From Metellina segmentata (taxonomy: Eukaryota; Arthropoda; Arachnida; Araneae; Tetragnathidae), in assembly GCA_947359465.1 (NCBI GenBank), contig OX375873.1:56391573-56455572 (forward strand): a DNA stretch of 64,000 bases, given 5' to 3'. The position numbers and the translations under genes are program-made. Positions 43,455-55,460 of the stretch are shown piece after piece (position 1 is the stretch's first letter; each line of letters opens with the position of its first letter). The notes beneath the pieces were generated by a model, which saw nothing but the letters and a program-made list of their open reading frames with translations, was not told where the DNA came from and searched no databases.

Positions 43455-46400
43455 ACATAAGATTTATTTCATCACTTTCACTCAACAGTCAAATTTCTTA
43501 TCTGGATGTAACACCTGATCAGTGGGAATGATATATCTTAAATATTTATTGCTGAAAAATAGTTGAACAATAAACTTCTCAAAAAAGAATGACACATCAA
43601 TTACATATAGTATTGCAAATTTCTAGGAAAATCGATGCACAATTGCCCCCTCAGTTAAAACAAATAAAAATATTTATACCGCTGGAACAGTCTAAAACAC
43701 ACAACATACAAATGGCACACAAGTTTGTGTAGAATGACAATTCATTGCATGCTGTTCAAAAGATAGTGTGAAATTTAAAATTGCTTCCAAGTTTGTAAAA
43801 TACAAGCTTCAAAAAGTTAGAAAGAATGCACAAGACAAAAAGACAATTAACACAGAAAACTTTCCTTTACATCTTGTGTCACTAATCGGTTATTAAATGT
43901 ACCTGTGTTTCTAATCCAGACACTAACACAGAATACTTGGCAACTAGGCATGAGAATTACTTTCTGTTAAATTCAAATGTGTACTATCCCTTGCTAATAA
44001 ATCAAAACAAATTTTCATTTCGTTTTTAGAAAACTTGAATGGCCCTGAAATATTTTAAACTGAAATCATGCAAATTTTGCAGACTTTAAATGCTATGGTT
44101 ATTTTATTTTTACAACAATTGAGGGGATTTATAAAACAGCTAATGAGAGTAACAAAAATAATATAACTTGAATAACAAGCTTATAAATTTAATTTAATAA
44201 GTCTAAAAAATAGTCATCATGTAAACTGATTTAGACTAATTCATGTAAATAAAGAGTTCAACACTATCATTCTATAAATATATTTTTTAAGATATTTCAT
44301 CTCAATACATTTCAACAATACTTCCAAGTTTTAAATAACTCATTAAATTTTAAGTTCAATGTACATGCAAATATCACAACTTTCGAGGCTTATTCGAAAT
44401 TATAACTCCAGTGCTTCAGCTTCCACAATTGTGATGCTAATACATTCATGCAGTTGTTTCGACGAATTTATCAGCTAAAAATATTTATTTGAGGGTGGCA
44501 AAAATGAACGGTGATAACATAAACTTGCCATATAATTCAGTGAACTAATTTTATTTTTTCTAGCAACAATCAGTTCCATGTTCTGACCAGTTAAAAGCTA
44601 TGGGGACCTATTTCATTTTGACGTGGAAGTTGAAAAGTCATTTAGATTTTAGATACAATGCATGTTGCCAAGAATCCTTCAACTTTTGCATCTTTGAAAG
44701 GATGCAGGCACAACACATCCCAAACGAAGGAAAGTTATTAAGACACCTAAAAGGCAAATGTTCACAATCACCATCTTCAATATTAATACAGCACCACTAA
44801 ACATTTCTTTTAATCTTTGATTTACTGAGTAAAGTTCCATTTTTTTAATTACCAGAATTATATATCATAGAACAGTGTATCTGACAACAAGTACAATAAT
44901 AAGCACATGGCTACACCAAGAGATTTCTGAGACGATCGAAGAGTAAACATCTAGAAGCCAGAAGAACAGGAAAAGTGACAGGGACTTTCAGAGGGGTCTC
45001 TTTGTAATACATCTTGCATTCAAAAGTGATACAAATAAAACTTATAAACATCTCATTTTCTCAAAAATACACTCAAATCAATGCAAAACTATTTCACATT
45101 GGAGCTAATAAATAGTACAATAGATGAACATAAATTTTCAAAAACTTTAAAATAATCAAGTTACTTGAAAAACTTAATGAGACTTTACATGAAATGAAAT
45201 TTTTATACTCGTGTTTCATTTATACTAAAATGTATTTTGGAAGGTACATAATAAAGACAAAAGTTATTCTAAAAGTAACCAATTGAAATAAAATATCATA
45301 AAACTGATATTTATCTTGGTAAGAAAGTATGTATTAGATAAAAACAGTTTTGATAATAACTAACATCAAATTAAAGTATCTTAATATTTTAATCACCATG
45401 CAATTAGTTGATTCGTAAACTTAGAAATAAACACTTAGTCATGAAAAATTAACTATCTTTTCGGAAAAATAGATTTCATATCTAAAATCTGTTTAAAAGA
45501 ATCCTTATATTTATCAGAGCAAATTTAGCCAAACTCAAGGGTAGATAGACAATTTGTGTAAAAATTATCCATTGCAATTATAGATAGACGACTTCTAAAC
45601 TCCAAAAATTATATACTATTATACAGAATTCAATTTTTTTATTGATTTAGCAGCTAATGAATTCTTGTTTTAAACTTTTTAAGATTAAAAAAAACTTTTT
45701 TACCATTTTCTATAGTACTTTCTGTTTATATTCTATTCCTAGCATAAAAAATGTTTATTACTAACTCATAACAAACAATGGTAGGTCAGTGGGTTAGAAG
45801 TGGTAGGAAACAGCAAATTGGTGTAGAGTGCTATGTATTAATTTTCTTAAACAATCATTAGTTATGCAATTTGAATCAACCAGCCAGTTATGGATTACAA
45901 GCAAAATTATCTGTTTCCCTGAAGCCCATTTTGCCCCTCATAAATTACTTAATTTCCAAATTTATATTGCTTTGTGTAAACACATCTTAAATCTTTAAAA
46001 ATTTTGAATGTATAAAGTGCAAGACTGCAAAAAGCTGACAGCAATACACAAATTTGTACGCTTAATGTTCAAATACAATTTCTTTGTCAGTAGGTGTAAA
46101 ATTAAACTATATAACATGTGTAGTATATTCTAAATAAATATTAGTATAAATACATGCAAGCATGCAGACACAAAATAGCATACAATTTCTAAATAGTGGA
46201 TGAATTGGAAAAAATTAAAGCAAGTCACATTCAGAAAATCAAAATAAGGTGATTTTGAACGTGGACCAGCCACAATAAAAAGAAATTGATTTCAAGGAAA
46301 AAAACCAAGCCTTTTTAAGTTACAAAATTAGACATTATTTCATGTCGGCACAACTTGCAGTATAAAAAGAATCAATACAGAAAAATCTTGATAAAATTTA

Positions 46401-47030
46401 TAAATATTGATATTTTTCAAAATAATTTCTTTGATCTATCATCTAAACAACGAATAATTTTTACCTGATATCCATACATTACATAATTAACATTTAGAAA
46501 TATACAAAGCAAATTTAGTTGTAAAAAAAAAAGTTTTTAATTTAATAACAATAACAAATACAGAAAAATAGTCATGTAAGAATTGATTAACAACTGTTAT
46601 TGCTACAGAATATAGAATTTGAAAACAATTTTTTAAGGAAAATATATGGAAAGGTCAGTGAAATTTTCAGATGATAAAACATCTTCATTCGGTATGCACA
46701 CTATCAAGCATAATTACTGGCCATAGAACCAAACATAATAAATCAACAGAAAGGAACTTTCAAATAATAACAATAATTACAGATTTAATGTACACACATG
46801 AATCTTAAAAATACAAATGAGTCCATAGAAACATGACTCGGTCATTTCAGAAATAAACATCACAAAATGTTGCAGACATCAGTATTGTCCAGTTCAGTAC
46901 TAATTACAAAACTGCAAAGATCTTTGGCAAGGTTGTTTCAAAAACCAAAAAGAGATGAACACAAATGAGACCGGAACTATTTTTCACTGGCATTTCATTT
47001 CCAATAGTTGCCCCACATAAAGATTTTGAC
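43455..47030 (-). other. Probable long 3' UTR exon of endophilin A
   Basis: This 3.6-kb AT-rich stretch contains no transposon I can recognise, unlike the sequence on both sides. At its upstream end is a good acceptor (TTGTTTTGCAG, 47,031-47,032). A donor (ACAG/GTGAGA) lies at 49,449, six bases past the stop codon. An AATAAA on the minus strand near 43,464-43,469 could be the polyadenylation signal. The exon is inferred from splice signals and the absence of repeats. Confidence 0.4.
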
Positions 47031-47389
47031 CTGCAAAACAACAATTTTTCACAGAATGGCAACAAATAAAATTAAGCATAGAAAACGAACAATATCATTA
47101 GCACTAACTTAAATGTGTCTAAATAAAAATAAAATAATCTAAAGTTATTTATGCTACCTTTGGAAAGCTGATAATTCTTAAAATTCTTCCTCGAATCTAA
47201 GTTTCAAAAGTGTTTATTAATTCAAACCATAAAATAAAGAAACAATATATGTAGGATTTATTATAACACATTAACCTTATTCTTAGTACATTAAGAAAAT
47301 GATTATTCTATGGTTCACAGATGAGTCAAGTTATCTTTATTATGGAACATGGTCTGCTTGACTATGATGCAAGCTTCGCATAAATAATT

Positions 47390-47670
47390 CAGTCCAACTT
47401 TCAAAAGATCCAGGACAGCACAAGGAAATAATTGTCATCCTGCAAAAGAATTTGTAGCACTCGAAAGTTAGTCTGGGGTTAGACTGATAATGGCTTTTTT
47501 GTAGGCTATCTCAAAGATTTTCAATCAGAAACATGCTGGCCACTACATCCAAACCATATACTTACTCTCAAAGTACTCTTCTACAAGACTTGCTCTATGT
47601 GAACAAGCATTTCCGTTGATTAGAAGGAAGTTTTGGTTGCACTTACGTTACTAAAAATAATGTGCATTGT
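47390..47670 (-). pseudogene. Tc1 transposase fossil
   Basis: The minus strand shows the sequence trail H-R-A-S-L-V-E-E-Y-F-E-S then W-P-A, i.e. the D-to-E part of a Tc1 core, broken by stops. Only about 90 codons are recognisable. Confidence 0.55.
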
Positions 47671-47869
47671 AAAATCTAAATACTTTTCAATAATCTGTTA
47701 TGAAGAAAATACTAGGAAAATATTTAAACAAACACAATGTTTATTCTAAAGTAAAAATTCTGATTTGAATTACATAAGATGATAATTATTCACAGAACGT
47801 TAATTTGGCGAAGTTTTGCAGACAACTTTTATTAATGTTTCAATTAATTTTCTCAGGTATATGCTAAAG

Positions 47870-48035
47870 TTCTACCAGTTTTTGCAAATTTCTAGTTGAA
47901 CTGATGTGGAACCTAACAATCCAACACTTCCAGACGTCTTTTGACAGCTGTCTAGTGAACATTGAAGGTTTAAGCTAATTCTTGCACAGTTGGATTCAAG
48001 CTGTTTTTATGGCTTGATCAAGAGTATCTTCTCCA
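47870..48035 (-). repeat. Inverted duplicate of mariner fragment
   Basis: Its complement matches 48,335-48,490 (TTGATCAAGCCATAAAAACA, GTGCAAGAATTAGCTTAAAC), forming an inverted pair about 300 bp apart. Confidence 0.75.
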
Positions 48036-48329
48036 GCGACGCAAACATGACATTACGATGATCCAAATAGTTGGCCAATAAAACATGTATATACCCAGCA
48101 TACGGTGGGGATACCCATGGTGTTTCTGATAGTACAGCATTTGTAAAAACATCCTAAGATGGTGTAACACAGCAAGTGATAAGCATACATGAGGCATAGT
48201 TGTAGGAGTTCAACAAAGGCAGTACTGAAGCCGTAGCATACATCAAGCTTAAGGGGAGGATGCAACTGACGACAGCATATGTCATCGATGGTTTCGGAAA
48301 TTTAGGGGTAACAGAAGCTTTCAAAACCA

Positions 48330-48990
48330 GACAAGGTGGAGAAGAGGCTCTTGATCAAGCCATAAAAACAGCTTGAATATAACTGTGCAAGAATTAGCTT
48401 AAACCTTCAATGTACACAAGACAACAGCCGAAAGACGTCTGAAAGCGTTGGATATTTAGTTTCCACATCAACTTACTGCAGATCAATGGGATCAGCGGAT
48501 CTCTACCTGTGTTTCCTTGCTTTCCAGGTACAAAAATAAGCCATTCTTGACACGGATTGTCACAGAAGTGGGTTATGTACTGTAATGTAAAGCAGTGACG
48601 GACTGTGTGTTGGCCTTGTGAACTGCCTGCATTGACGTCGAAATCAGAACTCCATCCCAAGGTTTTGTTGAGTGCGTGGTGGGGTTAGCAGGGAATAATT
48701 CACTGGGAGGTCCTGCCACCTAACCAAACCATTAATGCTACCTTCTACTTTCTTCGGTTAGACAGACTGCAATTCGCATTGGTCACGAAGAGGCCCAGCA
48801 TTGTGAATCGGCACGCTGTTATCCTCCATCACGATAACGCGAGGCCCCATACTGCTGTTCATCACTTGTCAAAAAATAATGGGGTTTGGTTGGAAGTTTT
48901 AACTTAACCTCTTTACTCTTCTTGACTTGGTGGCTACTGATTATTACCTATTTTGAGCATTGACCAATTCTTTCAGCCACAAAATCTTAT
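48330..48990 (+). pseudogene. Mariner transposase fossil
   Basis: The plus strand retains, across several frames, the trail of a mariner transposase: an HTH-like segment, K-R-W, W-V-M-Y (for the W-I-H-Y block), W-W-G near 48,680, and the H-H-D-N-A-R-P-H-T-A catalytic block near 48,830. Many stops and shifts; old. Confidence 0.75.
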
Positions 48991-49054
48991 ATCTTGATTA
49001 TATGAAAACTGCCAAGACTTTTATCACTACTCCTTCACTCTGTGGCAATAAAAA

Positions 49055-49300
49055 GGTGTGTAGACACTGGAGCAATAAAACAGTTTATTGGTGACAATCA
49101 GGGATCAATCCTGAATGGAAAGATAACAGGCAAACACATTGTAATTTTGAGATGTCAACACTTGAGCTGGCATCCTCCTCCCCAAACTTCCACATCACAC
49201 TAACATGAGAGCATTTAAGGCCACAACAGAATTAATGCACACTAACCCAGTGTCTTGGGCTGGATTGAGTTTCGAATTCATAATTTTCCAGTTGCTAATT
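49055..49300 (-). mobile_element. tRNA-derived SINE (family 2 type), diverged
   Basis: The body has GTTTATTGGTGACAATCAGGG, GAGCTGGCATCC and CACACTAACATGAGAG. The head has GGATTGAGTTTCGAATTC. It lies in the putative 3' UTR intron of endophilin A. Confidence 0.65.
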
Positions 49301-49449
49301 TTAAGCAAAAATGTTCGAACTAAACAAAATTTTAGTATTTTCAATTGCTTTCAAGGATTGAGAAAACCTATTAATTGTTTCAACCCGATCTTTATATCCA
49401 TGGGTTACAACATAAAATACACACACACAAAAAATCAAAGGTCTCTCAC

Positions 49450-49691
49450 CTGTATTTATGGCAATGGCACCAACACTTGAACGTAATTCACAGGGAAAAG
49501 GCCTGTACGGTTATTTACAGTGCCTTCATACCAATTGTCATCGACTCGACTATTTAATGCGATGTTGTCACCTTCCTTGAAGCCGAGTTCTCCCTCATTT
49601 TCTGGCTCGAAGTCGTAGAGTGCTTGAGCACAAGGGTGCTGCACAACGGGAGTCCTGGCTGGAGAACGAACGGGAGAGGGTAGTGGCGATG
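49450..49691 (-). CDS. EndoA: Endophilin A, SH3 domain exon with stop codon
   Basis: The last coding exon enters in phase 1 after acceptor TTTCTCAG and ends at TAA (49,458-49,456). It encodes the Pro-rich linker [10 protein letters not shown] and a complete SH3 domain: [13 protein letters not shown] start, W-Y-E-G before the n-Src/distal region, and F-P-V-N-Y-V at the end, closing …V-P-L-P. Endophilin SH3 domains bind proline motifs of dynamin and synaptojanin during synaptic vesicle endocytosis. The ALYDF, WYEG and NYV residues that form the ligand pocket are all present. GTGAGA follows six bases after the stop and may start a 3' UTR intron. Confidence 0.95.
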
Positions 49692-51223
49692 CTGAGAAAC
49701 CATTGTAATAAATATACAGCATGAAAAACAAGTATTGCTCGAATCTTTTAAATTCCCCTGGAGGCAATGTGTCCCACGCTTTATACAGAAGCATATCCTT
49801 ACTGAAAACTCGTAAACCAACCATTTTAAATGCATATTGCAGACTTCCAATGCAAGATTTTTTAATACTTCTCTATCACTAATCTGTTATTATTTTTATC
49901 AGTACACACAACACTATTAAAATTTATAGTAATAAGAAATTACTTTACTAAGCTTATGACTGAAGAAATGTCTTCTCAACTTCAGAAATAACTCCTCCCA
50001 TGAAGTATGGTAAAAATTATTGTGCTGTGAAATGCAGCATCAAAGGGCATCTCTTCATCTTGTTCTTTATAAATGCGTGATAACAGTAACTATTGATCTG
50101 CAGTGTAGTTTTAACATAAAAAATTGAAGTGCTGTGTATTTTTATTTGTATAATTGTTGTTTACTGTGCAGACAACTATTAGTGCAAAAAGTAACTGTAG
50201 TAAAAGTGTTGTAAATGCACAAATATTGCTTATTGCTTTCGGGATACCTCCACAATAGAAAAAAAAATTTTTGATGGAAAGATTCTTTTCTCAAAGTAGT
50301 TTGGCAAATGTTTAGAAATTAAAATTATTTATAGTTGGCCAGAGTAAAATATGGAAACATTTGTTCTTTATTGTTTATTTCAACAACTGATATATAAGTA
50401 TTTTATGCATTAAAATAAGCTGCTCTAGTCTACATAAAAGATGGATTAACATTAGCTTTATAAATTGTTAACCAACATAGTTACTCTTGAATTCAATACA
50501 CCAAAAAGACTTTAAAGTTAGAATAGTTACATTATTTTAAAGCAATAGAATTATTACATTAAGATTTTTAAGAATATCACACTATAGTTAAAAGTGAATA
50601 ATTGGTTATTTTTCGCTGTAAGATATAAACTCAACAGCTGAAATTATTGATAGTAAGATTTTGGATGAAGAAAGGTTTCAGAATCAGTACTGTTACCCCA
50701 GATAAACATTTCAGCACTTAATTTTTTGTCTCCTTTACTTCCTTGGAGATGCAACTACATTGACTTCATGTAAAATCAAACTTTTGATTAACAAGAAATA
50801 GACTGATGTATTTCAATATACTTTTCATAAATTATGTAACATTTAGAGCAAACAATGACTGTATTTAAAAAGAGATTTCCTAAAGTAGCATAGCTCTTTT
50901 AAAATGAAAAATCCACTGCAATTTACCAAATTTTTCAAGTGCTAAAAAGAATAACTTGATAGGTAACTTTGTTCATTCACGAAAACATTTGAACAGTTTG
51001 ATAAACTAGTTAAGATTTCTCAAGAAAACTCAGATATAAGTGAGCTTATGCTGGCGTAAATGTTGAAATAAATTATTAAAATTAATGCAGCCTTTAAATC
51101 AATTGAAAATATCAATGATTACACACCTCAATATACACACATTCTCTTAAACCTAAAAATAAAGAAACTTTTATCTTGCTGCAACAATCCTAGAAAGAAT
51201 AGCACAATTCATATTCATATATA

Positions 51224-52253
51224 CTAGGGTGGTCCTTATACGCCCCTAAAAAACTTTAGCTACATTTTTATTATTCTAACCCTCTTAAATAGTTTTTTTT
51301 AGGTAAAAAAGAAATTTGAAATGTAAACAAATTATATTTAAGAGTAGCTCAAGACTCTTCAAATTTTTATTGTCTTGGCATTGTGAAACATTGCACACCA
51401 TGTAACAATTAGAGATAATGTTACTTTTATGAAATCCGATCTAGAACATCAAAATATCATACAAAATTTTTATAAACATTAAATATTGATGGTTGTGAAG
51501 CATACCCAAATTTGCTTTTTCGTCGTCCAGATATGCCTTTGTGATGTGCCCCAATCATGTGTAGTAAGAATCATAATTGGGTACATTTAACACAATATTC
51601 CACAGAACTATTCAATCAATACAGGCTGTACCTTTTCAATATGACCATTAACTACTTTATGCTTGCATTTAATTTTCAATACTCCAAAATATATAATCTT
51701 TCCAATCATTCCATACTCCTGAGTAGGCATAAAAAACATCCTGCTCAGCTCAATTAAACAGGGCAGATTTCTGTTTCAAAGTCTTCTAATGTCTTAAGAC
51801 AAACAATTTTACCAGAAAGAATACAGATTTTCACTCCAATAATTTTATTTTATCTAAAAAATATTGCTTTAACCTATTCAATTAAAGCTAAACAATTAAC
51901 ATTGTAAATCTAGAGCTTTCATTAACTGTTAAAATTATCACAAGTGTTTAGAAAGCCTTACACATGATGAATTGTGGAATAAATGCCCCGAAAGACGTAG
52001 TGATAAAATGTAAGCAATGCAAGTATGTTCAGCAATGTGAAAAACACAAGTCCTGTTGAGCTACCTTTAAATATTGCCCAAATTTGGCAATTTATCAATA
52101 TTTATTAAGCATATTGTGATGTCAATTAGCAAAACTCGTAACTGCTATATGTTAAAAGGAATTACGAGTTTTGCTAATTAGCATGACGATATTTGAACAA
52201 ATCGAGAGGGTGAAACCAAAAAATGTTACTCGGGAAAATAAGAACCACTCTAG
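51224..52253. mobile_element. Non-autonomous TA-flanked element
   Basis: Termini CTAGGGTGGTCCTTATACGC and (complement) CTAGAGTGGTTCTTATTTTC, with TA at both junctions, indicate a Tc1/mariner-class MITE of 1,030 bp. Its right half contains a strong hairpin. It lies in the intron before the SH3 exon of endophilin A. Confidence 0.72.
52124..52179. repeat. 18-bp perfect hairpin
   Basis: AATTAGCAAAACTCGTAA (52,124-52,141) is repeated inverted at 52,162-52,179 with a 20-nt loop. Pairing continues imperfectly outward for about 12 more bases. Confidence 0.9.
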
Positions 52254-52344
52254 TACTCATTAGGAAAATGTTAGTAGCAGAAATGAATGTTAGTAGCATT
52301 AGTTAATAATAAAACATTAGCGAAAGATGATGGAACGTTAGTAC

Positions 52345-52482
52345 CGTTAGGGGAACGGTTAGGTGAGCGACCTGGAGAGGCGGCCGAGGACTGACCACCC
52401 CCTGCAGTAAGGCCACCGAGAAAGAGAGATTTATGAGGTGAAGGTTCAACAGGAGTACCGGCATGAGAGTGAGCTGGAGAGG
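52345..52482 (-). CDS. EndoA: Endophilin A, 138-nt in-frame linker exon (possible cassette)
   Basis: Acceptor TTTCTGCAG and donor GTACTA bound a 138-nt exon, phase 1 in and phase 1 out. It encodes a Ser/Pro/Gly-rich linker (H-A-G-T-P-V-E-P-S-P, then A-A-S-P-G-R-S-P-N-R-S-P) between the BAR domain and the SH3 domain. Skipping it would keep the frame, since the preceding exon also ends in phase 1 and the SH3 exon accepts phase 1. It is therefore a candidate alternative exon that adds 46 residues of flexible linker. Endophilin linkers vary widely between species. Confidence 0.75.
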
Positions 52483-52958
52483 CTGCAGAAAATTTAAATT
52501 ATTCCATATTTTTCTTTGAAAGCTCAAAGTCTATATAAAAATATTTGTAACTGAAAATAGTAGTCATAAATCAGCCCCACATAACATTAAGAAAAATTTA
52601 AAATGCAATTTGATTTAGGCCGCAGGCAGTTGTAGCTTATTTTATTGTAAACGCTAGTTAGAAAAGTTTCATTCCAGACAATTGAAAATGCAGTGGTCAC
52701 TAATTCAGTGTACAAAGCAAGGCTTGGTGGCAAAAGAAAACTTTCCTTCGGTGCACAATCGCAGTGAAGCTTTGTCCAACTTTAGAAATTGATCAAAACT
52801 AAGTTACAAAATTGCAAATTACAATATTTACCTAAATAGGGAAGTGTTAGCAAAGATAACTGAAGGCAGGCCCAAGCATCGAGCTGATGAAAAGCACACA
52901 GGCAAAGATAAAAGATGTAGGCCAGCAGTTTTCTGCTTAAATTAAAATGACTATTTAC

Positions 52959-53107
52959 CTTTGATCGTGGGGATAACTGTACCACCATTAAAATTACCTC
53001 CATATTCAACTTGCGGAGAAATGTCATCATGTAAAGAAGGTATATTCAGTTCATGAAGCTTCTTGGGTTGATAGGTATCTCTTGGACGACTGGCAGCTTC
53101 ATTTCTC
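52959..53107 (-). CDS. EndoA: Endophilin A, linker exon after the BAR domain
   Basis: A 149-nt exon between acceptor TGATTTTCAG and donor GTAAAT, phase 2 in and phase 1 out. It encodes R-N-E-A-A-S-R-P-R-D-T-Y-Q-P-K-K, the conserved region where the BAR domain ends and the linker starts, followed by a less conserved stretch with several Gly. It joins to the exon at 53,888 through a split Gln codon. Confidence 0.9.
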
Positions 53108-53499
53108 CTGAAAATCATAATGTTTTAAGGAGAGGAAAAATAAAATAATGTCTTCAATCATGATTTAATGTAACAAAAGTAATTTGATTAGTTTGTCTCG
53201 GATTATGAATAAAACTGAAGATTGAAAATTAAATTGTAATGAAGTACTTAATTTTTGTTGTAGTGCGTATACCTTCTGATTTATTTAGAAAATTTTCCAT
53301 CCACTGAACGTTTTGTTTGATGCTTTTGGATTACTGTGTTTATATTTACTATTGCAATGGAACCTGCAATTTCAAAACTTAATTCTGTACCTACACTTCA
53401 TCGAATTAAATGAAGCATTCTTTAAAAGTGGTTGAATTCTTGATTATTATAGGTTATCTTTTTATAGACTAAAACTAAGGTTATAAAAGTTTAGGTTGG

Positions 53500-53715
53500 T
53501 TCGTTTTTTTATGGCACAAGAGTCATATATGGCCATACTGTATCAGACATAAGACATACAACATCAAGTGATAGACACACACAATGACAAAGAGAGAATA
53601 CACGCCGGGAGGAATGCACCACACAGGAATCGAATCTGATCCCCTGCAACTCTAAGTTGCAAAGTTTAGGAGATTCTAGCCAACTTAGTCCAGGTATAGG
53701 AGTAATGGTGTTATG
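53500..53715 (-). mobile_element. tRNA-like SINE, third family
   Basis: On the minus strand, AAGTTGGCTAGAAT (A-box-like, near 53,683) and AGATTCGATTCC (B-box-like, near 53,636) are about 50 bp apart, as in a tRNA. The body is unlike families 1 and 2. The boundaries are uncertain. Confidence 0.5.
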
Positions 53716-53887
53716 GAAATCCAAACTGAATGAGGATTTTTCTTTTTAAGTAGTTTTATTTGATGATTGAAACAATAGATAAGATTTATAGTACAATACT
53801 TGGCAAATCATTGAAATTGCTTATAACAATGAAATGGGTATCAAACTTGGCTATGGAGAGTGGAAAATTTAGTCATTAAAAACTTAC

Positions 53888-53991
53888 TGTTCATTAAGTC
53901 TCTCAGTGGCACTCTGTAGGATGGCTGCACATTGATTATGGTAGTCATATAATGACTCTGCCAACGATGCCAGCTGTGAAATTTGTTCTAC
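53888..53991 (-). CDS. EndoA: Endophilin A, BAR helix 3 exon
   Basis: A 104-nt exon, phase 0 in and phase 2 out, acceptor TTGTTTTAG and donor GTAAGT. It encodes V-E-Q-I-S-Q-L-A-S-L-A-E-S-L-Y-D-Y-H and continues to E-R-L-N-E, the C-terminal part of the long third helix of the BAR domain that dimerises and shapes membrane. It matches the corresponding segment of endophilins (V-x-Q-L...Y-H-x-Q...I-L-Q). Confidence 0.95.
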
Positions 53992-54647
53992 CTAAAACAA
54001 ACAACCAGAGATATGGAAATCCAGAAGCATCGATACAATTTATTTACAAATTAGCCAAAAATACTGAGAAAATATTACATATTTCTAAAACGATAACAAA
54101 AAATGAATTTGAAATTTCAAGGAGGGTTTCCACTCTATTTCAGAAATAAAATTCCCTGAATTTTCTAGGTAACCCAGACAAATTTAAAAAAAAAAAAAAA
54201 AAAATCCAGGTCATACTCAAGCAATTTATGACATTTTTAAGGTTGGAAACCAAGAAATAAGTTAACATTCAATAGACAACTTTGACTTAAATGAGTTTGT
54301 GATTTATTGTATCATAAGCATAAAATTCTTCAATTTAAGCAAGTGGACAAAACAAAATTTTTTACCTGTTAAATATTAGCTATTTTTTTTTCTTTTTCAA
54401 ATCGGTTGAAAAATTCAATTTATAAAAAAAAAAGCGATATGAAACTGTACGAATCTTACCAGCAACTTTTCTCCAAAGCATCTTAGAAGCCATGATTAAT
54501 AATTTTCCAGGTCATGGAGGCAATTTTCCAGGTTTTAGACAAAAATTTGCAATTTTCCCTGACTTTTTGGACAAAATTAATTAACTGACAGTTCCAGGTT
54601 TTTCCTGACCCGTGGGAACCCTGTTCAAGATAGGAATAAAAACTTAC

Positions 54648-54748
54648 ATCATTTTCTAAAAGATTAAACATTCCCATTGATGCTAAATTGAAGGATTCCT
54701 CAAATTTATCTTCGGCAAGTCGTATCTCATCTTCGCTGAGGTGGGCCC
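54648..54748 (-). CDS. EndoA: Endophilin A, BAR helix 2-3 exon
   Basis: A 101-nt exon between acceptor TTTTTTAAG and donor GTAAGT, phase 1 in and phase 0 out. It encodes S-E-D-E-I-R-L-A-E-D-K-F-E-E-S and then M-G-M-F-N-L-L-E-N-D, among the most conserved endophilin-A sequences. It joins either directly to the exon at 58,831 or through the 12-nt microexon at 58,436. Confidence 0.95.
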
Positions 54749-54817
54749 CTTAAAAAAGAAAATGCTCATCACTTCTTTGGAGAAAATGAAGTCAAGCTGA
54801 AATATTTTAGTAACAGA

Positions 54818-55460
54818 AAACTCGAATGTGTGAGGCAACACTATTAACATTGAATTTAAACATATTTCCACTGAACAGACAAGACAAGACTCAGCTAGTT
54901 TTCCTTCTAAAAACATTTAAAATGTTTGATAACCAAATGTTACATTTTATTGCAAATTTTGCAAGTGCAGTACCAAGTCCCAAATCCGGAATTGTTCAAA
55001 ATCCGGACGTTTAGCTAACCAGCGTTTTTTTTGTTTTGTTTTCACACTTTTTCCTTACTTACAATTTTTAAAGAACAAGCAGTTAAACCTAGACCTAATT
55101 GTTGAAATAATGCAAAATAATGGACATGTTCAGAGTAAATTCCACACAGAACAATTAGAATTGCAAGTAAAATTTGTTGCATTGTATTAAAAATTTTTTT
55201 TTTCCTTTTAAAAAACTATTCCTATTTATATATCTGCTATTTTACAGTTGCAAACGTAAAATTCGAGGGGGGGGGGGAGTATTCCTGATTTGGGACTTCG
55301 TACTGTAATAGGAAACTCAAATGTGTGAGGCAACACTATTAACATTGAATAAACATATTTCCACTGAACAGACATGACAAGACTCAGCTAGTTTTTCTAC
55401 CTAAAAATATTTCAGATGTTTGACAAACAAAATGTTACATTTTATTGCAAATTATGCAAG
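54818..55460. repeat. Direct 145-bp repeat flanking a small inverted-repeat element
   Basis: 54,818-54,964 and 55,307-55,460 are direct copies (GTGTGAGGCAACACTATTAA and onwards). Between them 54,965-55,306 has ends CAGTACCAAGTCCCAAATCC and (complement) CAGTACGAAGTCCCAAATC, a MITE-like unit of 342 bp containing a run of 11 G. Confidence 0.75.

Noticed and set aside
44600..44800. 66-codon plus-strand frame with several Cys
   Set aside because: No signal peptide, no splice context and no known motif; it lies in the presumed endophilin 3' UTR on the opposite strand.
48394..48660. 88-codon minus-strand frame
   Set aside because: It overlaps a recognisable mariner fossil on the plus strand, so it is a shadow frame.
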